In this document: in pieces, positions 12,811 through 25,129 of the stretch | Layout: each line of letters starts with the position of its first letter | How positions within the stretch are numbered: the first letter of the stretch is position 1 | Position numbers and translations under genes: made by a program | Notes under the pieces: generated by a model | Seen by the model: only the letters and a program-made list of their open reading frames with translations | Database searches by the model: none | Told to the model about the DNA's origin: nothing | Source: Petrolisthes cinctipes | Lineage: Eukaryota > Arthropoda > Malacostraca > Decapoda > Porcellanidae | Direction: 5' to 3' | Length of the DNA: 64,000 bases | NCBI GenBank assembly: GCA_033782935.1 | Contig: JAWQEG010000166.1 | Span: 1,640,001-1,704,000 of the forward strand

Positions 12811-15800
12811 GAGTAGGCATGTACAGATACCTTCTGGGACCTCTAAATATCGAATTTTAGGGGGTTTTGGGACTGAATTTGAGATATCGATTTTTTGGCA
12901 CCTAAAATGTCGATTTTTAGCATGTTTTTAGCCTATATTTTGAAAATATTCTAGCACTGTGTAGACATGTACAGATTGCTTCTGGGACCCCCAAAATATT
13001 GAATTTTCGGGTGTTTTGAGCCTGAATTTGAGATATAAACGGGTACTGAAGATACATGCACATATTGACTTTGGGCACCAAAAATATCGATTTTCAGCAT
13101 GTTTTGGGCCTGAATTTTGAAAAATACTCTAACACGGAGTAGGCATGTACAGATCACTTCTGGGACCCCAAAATATCGAATTTTCGGGTTTTTTGAGCCT
13201 GAATTTGAGATATAAACGGGTACTGAAGATGCATGCACATATCGACTTTTGTGCACCTAAAAGATCGATTTTCAGTATGTTTTGAGCATGTATTTTGAAA
13301 ATACTCTAACGCGGAGTAGGCATGTACAGATCGCTTCTGGGACCCCTAAATATCGAATTTTCGGGTGTTTTGGGACTGAATTTGAGATATCGATTTTTTG
13401 GCACTTAAAAGATCGATTTTTAGCATGTTTTTAGCCTATATTTTGAAAATATTCTAGCATTGTACAGATTGCTTCTGGGACCCCAAAATATTTAATTTTC
13501 GGGTGTTTTGAGCCTGAATTTGAGATATAAACGGGTACAGAAGATACATGCACATATTGACTTTGGACACCAAAAATATCGATTTTCAGCATGTTTTGGG
13601 CCTGAATTTTGAAAATACTCTAACACGGAGTAGGCATGTACAGATCGCTTCTGGGACCCGAAAATATCGAATTTTCGGGTGTTTTGAGCCTGAATTTGAG
13701 ATATAAACGGGTACTGAAGATGCATGCACATATCGACTTTTGTGCACCTAAAAGATCGATTTTCAGCATGTTTTGGGCCTGAATTTTGAAAACACTCTAA
13801 CACGGAGTAGGCATGTACAGATCGCTTCTGGGACCCCAAAATATCGAATTTTCGGGTGTTTAGGGCCAGAATTTGAGATATAAACGGGTACAGAAGATGC
13901 ATGCACATATCGACTTTTGGGCACCTAAAAGATCGATTTTCAGTATGTTTTTGGCCTGTATTTTGAAAATACTCTAACACGGAGTAGACATGTACAGATA
14001 CCTTTTGGGACCTCTAAATATCGAATTTTCGGGTGTTTTGGGACTGAATTTGAGATATCGATTTTTTGGCACCTAAAATGTCGATTTTTAGCATGTTTTT
14101 AGCCTATATTTTGAAAATATTCTAGCACTGTGTAGGCATGTACGGATTGCTTCTGGGACCCCAAAATATTGAATTTTCGAGTGTTTTGAGCCTGAATTTG
14201 AGATATAAACGGGTACAGAAGATACATGCACATATTGACTTTGGGCATCTAAAATATCGATTTTCAGCATGTTTTGGGCCTGTATTTTGAAAATACTCTA
14301 ACACTGAGTAGGCATGTACAGATTGCTTCTGGGACCCCAAAATATTGAATTTTCGGGTGTTTTGAGCCTGAATTTGAGATATAAACGGGTACTGAAGATG
14401 CATGCACATATCGACTTTTGTGCACCTAAAAGATCGATTTTCAGTATGTTTTGAGCATGTATTTTGAAAATACTCTAACACGGAATAGGCATATACAGAT
14501 CGCTTCTGGGACCCCTAAATATCGAATTTTCGGGTGTTTTGGGACTGAATTTGAGATATCGACTTTTTGGCACCTAAATGATCGATTTTTAGCATGTTTT
14601 TAGCCTATATTTTGAAAATATTCTAGCACTGTACAGATTGCTTCTGGGACCCCAAAATATTGAATTTTCGGGTGTTTTGAGCCTGAATTTGAGATATAAA
14701 CGGGTACAGAAGATACATGCACATATTGACTTTGGGCACCAAAAATATCGATTTTCAGCATGTTTTGGGCCTGAATTTTGAAAATACTCTAACACGGAGT
14801 AGGCATGTACAGATCGCTTCTGGGACCCCAAAATATCGAATTTTCGGGTGTTTAGGGCCAGAATTTGAGATATAAACGGGTACAGAAGATGCATGCACAT
14901 ATCGACTTTTGGGCACCTAAAAGATCGATTTTCAGTATGTTTTTGGCCTGAATTTTGAAAATACTCTAACACGGAGTAGGCATGTACAGATACCTTCTGG
15001 GACCTCTAAATATCGAATTTTCGGGTGTTTTGGGACTGAATTTGAGATATCGATTTTTTGGCACCTAAAATGTCGATTTTTAGCATGTTTTTAGCCTATA
15101 TTTTGAAAATATTCTAGCACTGAGTAGGCATGTACAGATTGCTTCTGGGACCCCAAAATATTGAATTTTCGGGTGTTTTGAGCCTGAATTTGAGATATAA
15201 ACGGGTACAGAAGATACATGCACATATTGAATTTGGGCACCAAAAATATCGATTTTCAGCATGTTTTGGGCCTGTATTTTGAAAATACTCTAACACTGAG
15301 TAGGCATGTACAGATTGCTTCTGGGACCCCAAAATATTGAATTTTCGGGTGTTTTGAGCCTGAATTTGAGATATAAACGGGTACTGAAGATGCATGCACA
15401 TATCGACTTTTGTGCACCTAAAAGATCGATTTTCAGTATGTTTTGAGCATGTAATTTGAAAATACTCTAACACGGATTAGGCATGTACAGATCGCTTCTG
15501 GGACCCCTAAATATCGAATTTTCGGGTGTTTTGGGACTGAATTTGAGATATCGACTTTTTGGCACCTAAAAGATCGATTTTTAGCATGTTTTTAGCCTAT
15601 ATTTTGAAAATATTCTAGCACTGTACAGATTGCTTCTGGGACCCCAAAATATTGAATTTTCGGGTGTTTTGAGCCTGAATTTGAGATATAAACGGGTACA
15701 GAAGATACATGCACATATTGACTTTGGGCACCAAAAATATCGATTTTCAGCATGTTTTGGGCCTGAATTTTGAAAATACTCTAACACGGAGTAGGCATGT

Positions 15801-16468
15801 ACAGATCGCTTTTGGGACCCCAAAATATCGAATTTTCGGGTGTTTAGGGCCAGAATTTGAGATATAAACGGGTACAGAAGATGCATGCACATATCGACTT
15901 TTGGGCACCTAAAAGATCGATTTTCAGTATGTTTTTGGCCTGTACTTTGAAAATACTCTAACACGGAGTAGGCATGTACAGATACCTTCTGGGACCTCTA
16001 AATATCGAATTTTAGGGTGTTTTGGGACTGAATTTGAGATATCGATTTTTTGGCACCTAAAATGTCGATTTTTAGCATGTTTTTAGCCTATATTTTGAAA
16101 ATATTCTAGCACTGTGTAGGCATGTACAGATTGCTTCTGGGACCCCAAAATATTGAATTTTCGGGTGTTTTGAGCCTGAATTTGAGATATAAACGGGTAC
16201 AGAAGATACATGCACATATTGACTTTGGGCATCTAAAATATCGATTTTCAGCATGTTTTGGGCCTGAATTTTGAAAATACTCTAACACTGAGTAGGCATG
16301 TACAGATTGCTTTTGGGACCCCAAAATATTGTATTTTCGGGTGTTTTGAGCTTGAATTTGAGATATAAACGGGTACTGAAGATGCATGCACATATCGACT
16401 TTTGTGCACCTAAAAGATCGATTTTCAGTATGTTTTGAGCATGTATTTTGAAAATACTCTAACACGGA
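12811..16468 (+). repeat. Transition zone from decamer-type to X/Y/Z trimers
   Basis: The first part, to about 13317, still has decamer-type monomers (gaattttagggggttttggg, gaaaaatactc). A four-monomer S-L-L-L block then spans about 13318-13983. From 13984 the sequence is made of Y and Xd trimers at 501 and 491 bp. Xd starts lie at 14485, 15477 and 16469, 992 bp apart. The trimer at about 14976-15476 starts as Z (gaatttgggcacc) and finishes as Y (gggcctgtatttt, ctgagtagg, tgtgcacc), so it is a recombinant with its switch near 15240-15290. Confidence 0.8.
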
Positions 16469-19400
16469 TTAGGCATGTACAGATCGCTTCTGGGACCCCT
16501 AAATATCGAATTTTCGGGTGTTTTGGGACTGAATTTGAGATATCGACTTTTTGGCACCTAAAAGATCGATTTTTAGCATGTTTTTAGCCTATATTTTGAA
16601 AATATTCTAGCACTGTACAGATTGCTTCTGGGACCCCAAAATATTGAATTTTCGGGTGTTTTGAGCCTGAATTTGAGATATAAACGGGTACAGAAGATAC
16701 ATGCACATATTGACTTTGGGCACCAAAAATATCGATTTTCAGCATGTTTTGGGCCTGAATTTTGAAAATACTCTAACACGGAGTAGGCATGTACAGATCG
16801 CTTTTGGGACCCCAAAATATCGAATTTTCGGGTGTTTAGGGCCAGAATTTGAGATATAAACGGGTACAGAAGATGCATGCACATATCGACTTTTGGGCAC
16901 CTAAAAGATCGATTTTCAGTATGTTTTTGGCCTGTATTTTGAAAATACTCTAACACGGAGTAGGCATGTACAGATACCTTCTGGGACCTCTAAATATCGA
17001 ATTTTCGGGTGTTTTGGGACTGAATTTGAGATATCGATTTTTTGGCACCTAAAATGTCGATTTTTAGCATGTTTTTAGCCTATATTTTGAAAATATTCTA
17101 GCACTGAGTAGGCATGTACAGATTGCTTCTGGGACAACAAAATATTGAATTTTCGGGTGTTTTGAGCCTGAATTTGAGATATAAACGGGTACAGAAGATA
17201 CATGCACATATTGAATTTGGGCACCAAAAATATCGATTTTCAGCATGTTTTGGGCCTGAATTTTGAAAATACTCTAACACGGAGTAGGCATGTACAGATC
17301 GCTTCTGGGACCCCAAAATATCGAATTTTCGGGTGTTTAGGGCCAGAATTTGAGATATAAACGGGTACAGAAGATGCATGCACATATCGACTTTTGGGCA
17401 CCTAAAAGATCGATTTTCAGTATGTTTTTGGCCTGTATTTTGAAAATACTCTAACACGGAGTAGGCATGTACAGATACCTTCTGGGACCTCTAAATATCG
17501 AATTTTCGGGTGTTTTGGGACAGAATTTGAGATATCGATTTTTTGGCACCTAAAATGTCGATTTTTAGCATGTTTTTAGCCTATATTTTGAAAATATTCT
17601 AGCACTGAGTAGGCATGTACAGATTGCTTCTGGGACCCCAAAATATTGAATTTTCGGGTGTTTTGAGCCTGAATTTGAGATATAAACGGGTACAGAAGAT
17701 ACATGCACATATTGACTTTGGGCATCTAAAATATCGATTTTCAGCATGTTTTGGGCCTGAATTTTGAAAATACTCTAACACTGAGTAGGCATGTACAGAT
17801 TGCTTTTGGGACCCCAAAATATTGAATTTTCGGGTGTTTTGAGCTTGAATTTGAGATATAAACGGGTACTGAAGATGCATGCACATATCGACTTTTGTGC
17901 ACCTAAAAGATCGATTTTCAGTATGTTTTGAGCATGTATTTTGAAAATACTCTAACACGGATTAGGCATGTACAGATCGCTTCTGGGACCCCTAAATATC
18001 GAATTTTCGGGTGTTTTGGGACTGAATTTGAGATATCGACTTTTTGGCACCTAAAAGATCGATTTTTAGCATGTTTTTAGCCTATATTTTGAAAATATTC
18101 TAGCACTGTACAGATTGCTTCTGGGACCCCAAAATATTGAATTTTCGGGTGTTTTGAGCCTGAATTTGAGATATAAACGGGTACAGAAGATACATGCACA
18201 TATTGACTTTGGGCACCAAAAATATCGATTTTCAGCATGTTTTGGGCCTGAATTTTGAAAATACTCTAACACGGAGTAGGCATGTACAGATCGCTTTTGG
18301 GACCCCAAAATATCGAATTTTCGGGTGTTTAGGGCCAGAATTTGAGATATAAACGGGTACAGAAGATGCATGCACATATCGACTTTTGGGCACCTAAAAG
18401 ATCGATTTTCAGTATGTTTTTGGCCTGTACTTTGAAAATACTCTAACACGGAGTAGGCATGTACAGATACCTTCTGGGACCTCTAAATATCGAATTTTCG
18501 GGTGTTTTGGGACTGAATTTGAGATATCGATTTTTTGGCACCTAAAATGTCGATTTTTAGCATGTTTTTAGCCTATATTTTGAAAATATTCTAGCACTGT
18601 GTAGGCATGTACAGATTGCTTCTGGGACCCCAAAATATTGAATTTTCGGGTGTTTTGAGCCTGAATTTGAGATATAAACGGGTACAGAAGATACATGCAC
18701 ATATTGAATTTGGGCACCAAAAATATCGATTTTCAGCATGTTATGGGCCTGAATTTTGAAAATACTCTAACACGGAGTAGGCATGTACAGATCGCTTCTG
18801 GGACCCCAAAATATCGAATTTTCGGGTGTTTAGGGCCAGAATTTGAGATATAAACGGGTACAGAAGATGCATGCACATATCGACTTTTGGGCACCTAAAA
18901 GATCGATTTTCAGTATGTTTTTGGCCTGTATTTTGAAAATACTCTAACACGGAGTAGGCATGTACAGATACCTTCTGGGACCTCTAAATATCGAATTTTC
19001 GGGTGTTTTGGGACTGAATTTGAGATATCGATTTTTTGGCACCTAAAATGTCGATTTTTAGCATGTTTTTAGCCTATATTTTGAAAATATTCTAGCACTG
19101 TGTAGGCATGTACAGATTGCTTCTGGGACCCCAAAATATTGAATTTTCGGGTGTTTTGAGCCTGAATTTGAGATATAAACGGGTACAGAAGATACATGCA
19201 CATATTGACTTTGGGCATCTAAAATATCGATTTTCAGCATGTTTTGGGCCTGAATTTTGAAAATACTCTAACACTGAGTAGGCATGTACAGATTGCTTTT
19301 GGGACCCCAAAATATTGAATTTTCGGGTGTTTTGAGCTTGAATTTGAGATATAAACGGGTACTGAAGATGCATGCACATATCGACTTTTGTGCACCTAAA

Positions 19401-20947
19401 AGATCGATTTTCAGTATGTTTTGAGCATGTATTTTGAAAATACTCTAACACGGATTAGGCATGTACAGATCGCTTCTGGGACCCCTAAATATCGAATTTT
19501 CGGGTGTTTTGGGACTGAATTTGAGATATCGACTTTTTGGCACCTAAAAGATCGATTTTTAGCATGTTTTTAGCCTATATTTTGAAAATATTCTAGCACT
19601 GTACAGATTGCTTCTGGGACCCCAAAATATTGAATTTTCGGGTGTTTTGAGCCTGAATTTGAGATATAAACGGGTACAGAAGATACATGCACATATTGAC
19701 TTTGGGCACCAAAAATATCGATTTTCAGCATGTTTTGGGCCTGAATTTTGAAAATACTCTAACACGGAGTAGGCATGTACAGATCGCTTTTGGGACCCCA
19801 AAATATCGAATTTTCGGGTGTTTAGGGCCAGAATTTGAGATATAAACGGGTACAGAAGATGCATGCACATATCGACTTTTGGGCACCTAAAAGATCGATT
19901 TTCAGTATGTTTTTGGCCTGTATTTTGAAAATACTCTAACACGGAGTAGGCATGTACAGATACCTTCTGGGACCTCTAAATATCGAATTTTCGGGTGTTT
20001 TGGGACTGAATTTGAGATATCGATTTTTTGGCACCTAAAATGTCGATTTTTAGCATGTTTTTAGCCTATATTTTGAAAATATTCTAGCACTGAGTAGGCA
20101 TGTACAGATTGCTTCTGGGACCCCAAAATATTGAATTTTCGGGTGTTTTGAGCCTGAATTTGAGATATAAACGGGTACAGAAGATACATGCACATATTGA
20201 ATTTGGGCACCAAAAATATCGATTTTCAGCATGTTTTGGGCCTGAATTTTGAAAATACTCTAACACGGAGTAGGCATGTACAGATCGCTTCTGGGACCCC
20301 AAAATATCGAATTTTCGGGTGTTTAGGGCCAGAATTTGAGATATAAACGGGTACAGAAGATGCATGCACATATCGACTTTTGGGCACCTAAAAGATCGAT
20401 TTTCAGTATGTTTTTGGCCTGTATTTTTAAAATACTCTAACACGGAGTAGGCATGTACAGATACCTTCTGGGACCTCTAAATATCGAATTTTCGGGTGTT
20501 TTGGGACTGAATTTGAGATATCGATTTTTTGGCACCTAAAATGTCGATTTTTAGCATGTTTTTAGCCTATATTTTGAAAATATTCTAGCACTGTGTAGGC
20601 ATGTACAGATTGCTTCTGGGACCCCAAAATATTGAATTTTCGGGTGTTTTGAGCCTGAATTTGAGATATAAACGGGTACAGAAGATACATGCACATATTG
20701 ACTTTGGGCATCTAAAATATCGATTTTCAGCATGTTTTGGGCCTGAAATTTGAAAATACTCTAACACTGAGTAGGCATGTACAGATTGCTTCTGGGACCC
20801 CAAAATATTGAATTTTCGGGTGTTTTGAGCCTGAATTTGAGATATAAACGGGTACTGAAGATGCATGCACATATCGACTTTTGTGCACCTAAAAGATCGA
20901 TTTTCAGTATGTTTTGAGCATGTATTTTGAAAATACTCTAACACGGA
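16469..20947 (+). repeat. 1493-bp nonamer HOR (Xd-Z-Y), three tandem copies
   Basis: Copies run 16469-17961, 17962-19454 and 19455-20947, all exactly 1493 bp. Each starts at cacggattaggc and holds an X trimer with the 10-bp deletion (491 bp), a Z trimer (501 bp, gaatttgggcacc) and a Y trimer (501 bp). Private marks include gggacaacaaaatattg in copy 1 (about 17134) and gttatgggcctg in copy 2 (about 18740). A shared gcttttgggaccc mark appears in most copies. The same Xd-Z-Y order recurs at 50112-51604. Confidence 0.92.
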
Positions 20948-23900
20948 TTAGGCATGTACAGATCGCTTCTGGGACCCCTAAATATCGAATTTTCGGGTGT
21001 TTTGGGACTGAATTTGAGATATCGACTTTTTGGCACCTAAAAGATCGATTTTTAGCATGTTTTTAGCCTATATTTTGAAAATATTCTAGCACTGTACAGA
21101 TTGCTTCTGGGACCCCAAAATATTGAATTTTCGGGTGTTTTGAGCCTGAATTTGAGATATAAACGGGTACAGAAGATACATGCACATATTGACTTTGGGC
21201 ACCAAAAATATCGATTTTCAGCATGTTTTGGGCCTGAATTTTGAAAATACTCTAACACGGAGTAGGCATGTACAGATCGCTTTTGGGACCCCAAAATATC
21301 AAATTTTCGGGTGTTTAGGGCCAGAATTTGAGATATAAACGGGTACAGAAGATGCATGCACATATCGACTTTTGGGCACCTAAAAGATCGATTTTCAGTA
21401 TGTTTTTGGCCTGTATTTTGAAAATACTCTAACACGGAGTAGGCATGTACAGATACATTCTGGGACCTCTAAATATCGAATTTTCGGGTGTTTTGGGACT
21501 GAATTTGAGATATCGATTTTTTGGCACCTATAATATCGATTTTTAGCATGTTTTTAGCCTATATTTTGAAAATATTCTAGCACTGTGTAGGCATGTACAG
21601 ATTGCTTCTGGGACCCCAAAATATTGAATTTTCGGGTGTTTTGAGCCTGAATTTGATATATAAACGGGTACAGAAGATACATGCACATATTGACTTTGGG
21701 CATCTAAAATATCGATTTTCAGCATGTTTTGGGCCTGTATTTTGAAAATACTCTAACACTGAGTAGGCATGTACAGATTGCTTCTGGGACCCCAAAATAT
21801 TGAATTTTCGGGTGTTTTGAGCCTGAATTTGAGATATAAACGGGTACTGAAGATGCATGCACATATCGACTTTTGTGCACCTAAAAGATCGATTTTCAGT
21901 ATGTTTTGAGCATGTATTTTGAAAATACTCTAACACGGAGTAGGCATGTACAGATCGCTTCTGGGACCCCTAAATATCGAATTTTCGGGTGTTTTGGGAC
22001 TGAATTTGAGATATCGACTTTTTGGCACCTAAAAGATCGATTTTTAGCATGTTTTAAGCCTATATTTTGAAAATATTCTAGCACTGAGTAGGCATGTACA
22101 GATTGCTTCTGGGACCCCAAAATATTGAATTTTCGGGTGTTTTGAGCCTGAATTTGAGATATAAACGGGTACAGAAGATACATGCACATATTGACTTTGG
22201 GCACCAAAAATATCGATTTTCAGCATGTTTTGGGCCTGTATTTTGAAAATACTCTAACACGGAGTAGGCATGTACAGATCGCTTCTGGGACCCCAAAATA
22301 TCGAATTTTCGGGTGTTTAGGGCCAGAATTTGAGATATAAACGGGTACAGAAGATGCATGCACATATCGACTTTTGGGCACCTAAAAGATCGATTTTCAG
22401 TATGTTTTTGGCCTGAATTTTGAAAATACTCTAACACGGAGTAGGCATGTACAGATCGCTTCTGGGACCCCAAAATATCGAATTTTCGGGTGTTTAGGGC
22501 CAGAATTTGAGATATAAACGGGTACAGAAGATGCATGCACATATCGACTTTTGGGCACCTAAAAGATCGATTTTCAGTATGTTTTTGGCCTGTATTTTTA
22601 AAATACTCTAACACGGAGTAGGCATGTACAGATACCTTCTGGGACCTCTAAATATCGAATTTTCGGGTGTTTTGGGACTGAATTTGAGATATCGATTTTT
22701 TGGCACCTAAAATGTCGATTTTTAGCATGTTTTTAGCCTATATTTTGAAAATATTCTAGCACTGTGTAGGCATGTACAGATTGCTTCTGGGACCCCAAAA
22801 TATTGAATTTTCGGGTGTTTTGAGCCTGAATTTGAGATATAAACGGGTACAGAAGATACATGCACATATTGACTTTGGGCATCTAAAATATCGATTTTCA
22901 GCATGTTTTGGGCCTGAATTTTGAAAATACTCTAACACTGAGTAGGCATGTACAGATTGCTTCTGGGACCCCAAAATATTGAATTTTCGGGTGTTTTGAG
23001 CCTGAATTTGAGATATAAACGGGTACTGAAGATGCATGCACATATCGACTTTTGTGCACCTAAAAGATCGATTTTCAGTATGTTTTGAGCATGTATTTTG
23101 AAAATACTCTAACACGGATTAGGCATGTACAGATCGCTTCTGGGACCCCTAAATATCGAATTTTCGGGTGTTTTGGGACTGAATTTGAGATATCGACTTT
23201 TTGGCACCTAAAAGATCGATTTTTAGCATGTTTTTAGCCTATATTTTGAAAATATTCTAGCACTGTACAGATTGCTTCTGGGACCCCAAAATATTGAATT
23301 TTCGGGTGTTTTGAGAGTGAATTTGAGATATAAACGGGTACAGAAGATACATGCACATTTTGACTTTGGGCACCAAAAATATCGATTTTCAGCATGTTTT
23401 GGGCCTGAATTTTGAAAATACTCTAACACGGAGTAGGCATGTACAGATCGCTTCTGAGACCCCAAAATATCGAATTTTCGGGTGTTTAGGGCCAGAATTT
23501 GAGATATAAACGGGTACAGAAGATGCATGCACATATCGACTTTTGGGCACCTAAAAGATCGATTTTCAGTATGTTTTTGGCCTGTATTTTTAAAATACTC
23601 TAACACGGAGTAGGCATGTACAGATACCTTCTGGGACCTCTAAATATCGAATTTTCGGGTGTTATGGGACTGAATTTGAGATATCGATTTTTTGGCACCT
23701 ATAATATCGATTTTTAGCATGTTTTTAGCCTATATTTTGAAAATATTCTAGCACTGTGTAGGCATGTACAGATTGCTTCTGGGACCCCAAAATATTGAAT
23801 TTTCGGGTGTTTTGAGCCTGAATTTGATATATAAACGGGTACAGAAGATACATGCACATATTGACTTTGGGCATCTAAAATATCGATTTTCAGCATGTTT

Positions 23901-25036
23901 TGGGCCTGTATTTTGAAAATACTCTAACACTGAGTAGGCATGTACAGATTGCTTCTGGGACCCCAAAATATTGAATTTTCGGGTGTTTTGAGCCTGAATT
24001 TGAGATATAAACGGGTACTGAAGATGCATGCACATATCGACTTTTGTGCACCTAAAAGATCGATTTTCAGTATGTTTTGAGCATGTATTTTGAAAATACT
24101 CTAACACGGAGTAGGCATGTACAGATCGCTTCTGGGACCCCTAAATATCGAATTTTCGGGTGTTTTGGGACTGAATTTGAGATATCGACTTTTTGGCACC
24201 TAAAAGATCGATTTTTAGCATGTTTTAAGCCTATATTTTGAAAATATTCTAGCACTGAGTAGGCATGTACAGATTGCTTCTGGGACCCCAAAATATTGAA
24301 TTTTCGGGTGTTTTGAGCCTGAATTTGAGATATAAACGGGTACAGAAGATACATGCACATATTGACTTTGGGCACCAAAAATATCGATTTTCAGCATGTT
24401 TTGGGCCTGTATTTTGAAAATACTCTAACACGGAGTAGGCATGTACAGATCGCTTCTGGGACCCCAAAATATCGAATTTTCGGGTGTTTAGGGCCAGAAT
24501 TTGAGATATAAACGGGTACAGAAGATGCATGCACATATCGACTTTTGGGCACCTAAAAGATCGATTTTCAGTATGTTTTTGGCCTGTATTTTGAAAATAC
24601 TCTAACACGGAGTAGGCATGTACAGATCGCTTCTGGGACCCCAAAATATCGAATTTTCGGGTGTTTAGGGCCAGAATTTGAGATATAAACGGGTACAGAA
24701 GATGCATGCACATATCGACTTTTGGGCACCTAAAAGATCGATTTTCAGTATGTTTTTGGCCTGTATTTTGAAAATACTCTAACACGGAGTAGGCATGTAC
24801 AGATACCTTCTGGGACCTCTAAATATCGAATTTTCGGGTGTTTTGGGACTGAATTTGAGATATCGATTTTTTGGCACCTAAAATGTCGATTTTTAGCATG
24901 TTTTTAGCCTATATTTTGAAAATATTCTAGCACTGTGTAGGCATGTACAGATTGCTTCTGGGACCCCAAAATATTGAATTTTCGGGTGTTTTGAGCCTGA
25001 ATTTGAGATATAAACGGGTACAGAAGATACATGCAC
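20948..25036 (+). repeat. 2171-bp 13-mer HOR, nearly two copies
   Basis: Copy 1 begins at 20948 and copy 2 at 23119, with order Xd-Y-X-L2-Y(start). Corresponding marks at 2171 bp include cctataatatcg (about 21530 and 23701), gatatataaacggg, and gttttaagcctat (about 22052 and 24223). The unit contains an additional L2 monomer: 22264-22440 and 22441-22617 are two L2 copies side by side, matched by 24435-24611 and 24612-24788. The copies separate near 25037, where copy 2 has cacattttgactttgggcac in place of a Y-type L1. Confidence 0.87.
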
Positions 25037-25129
25037 ATTTTGACTTTGGGCACCAAAAATATCGATTTTCAGCAAGTTTTGGGCCTGAATTTTGAAAATA
25101 CTCTAACACGGAGTAGGCATGTACAGATC

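Noticed and set aside
22078..22614. Minus-strand open frames up to 178 codons (also 24249-24785), repeated about twice per trimer across the window.
   Set aside because: They overlap each other in two frames and recur with every repeat unit. They stay open because the 501-bp trimer is divisible by three, they end wherever a monomer indel shifts phase, and they show no recognisable domain. They are satellite by-products.
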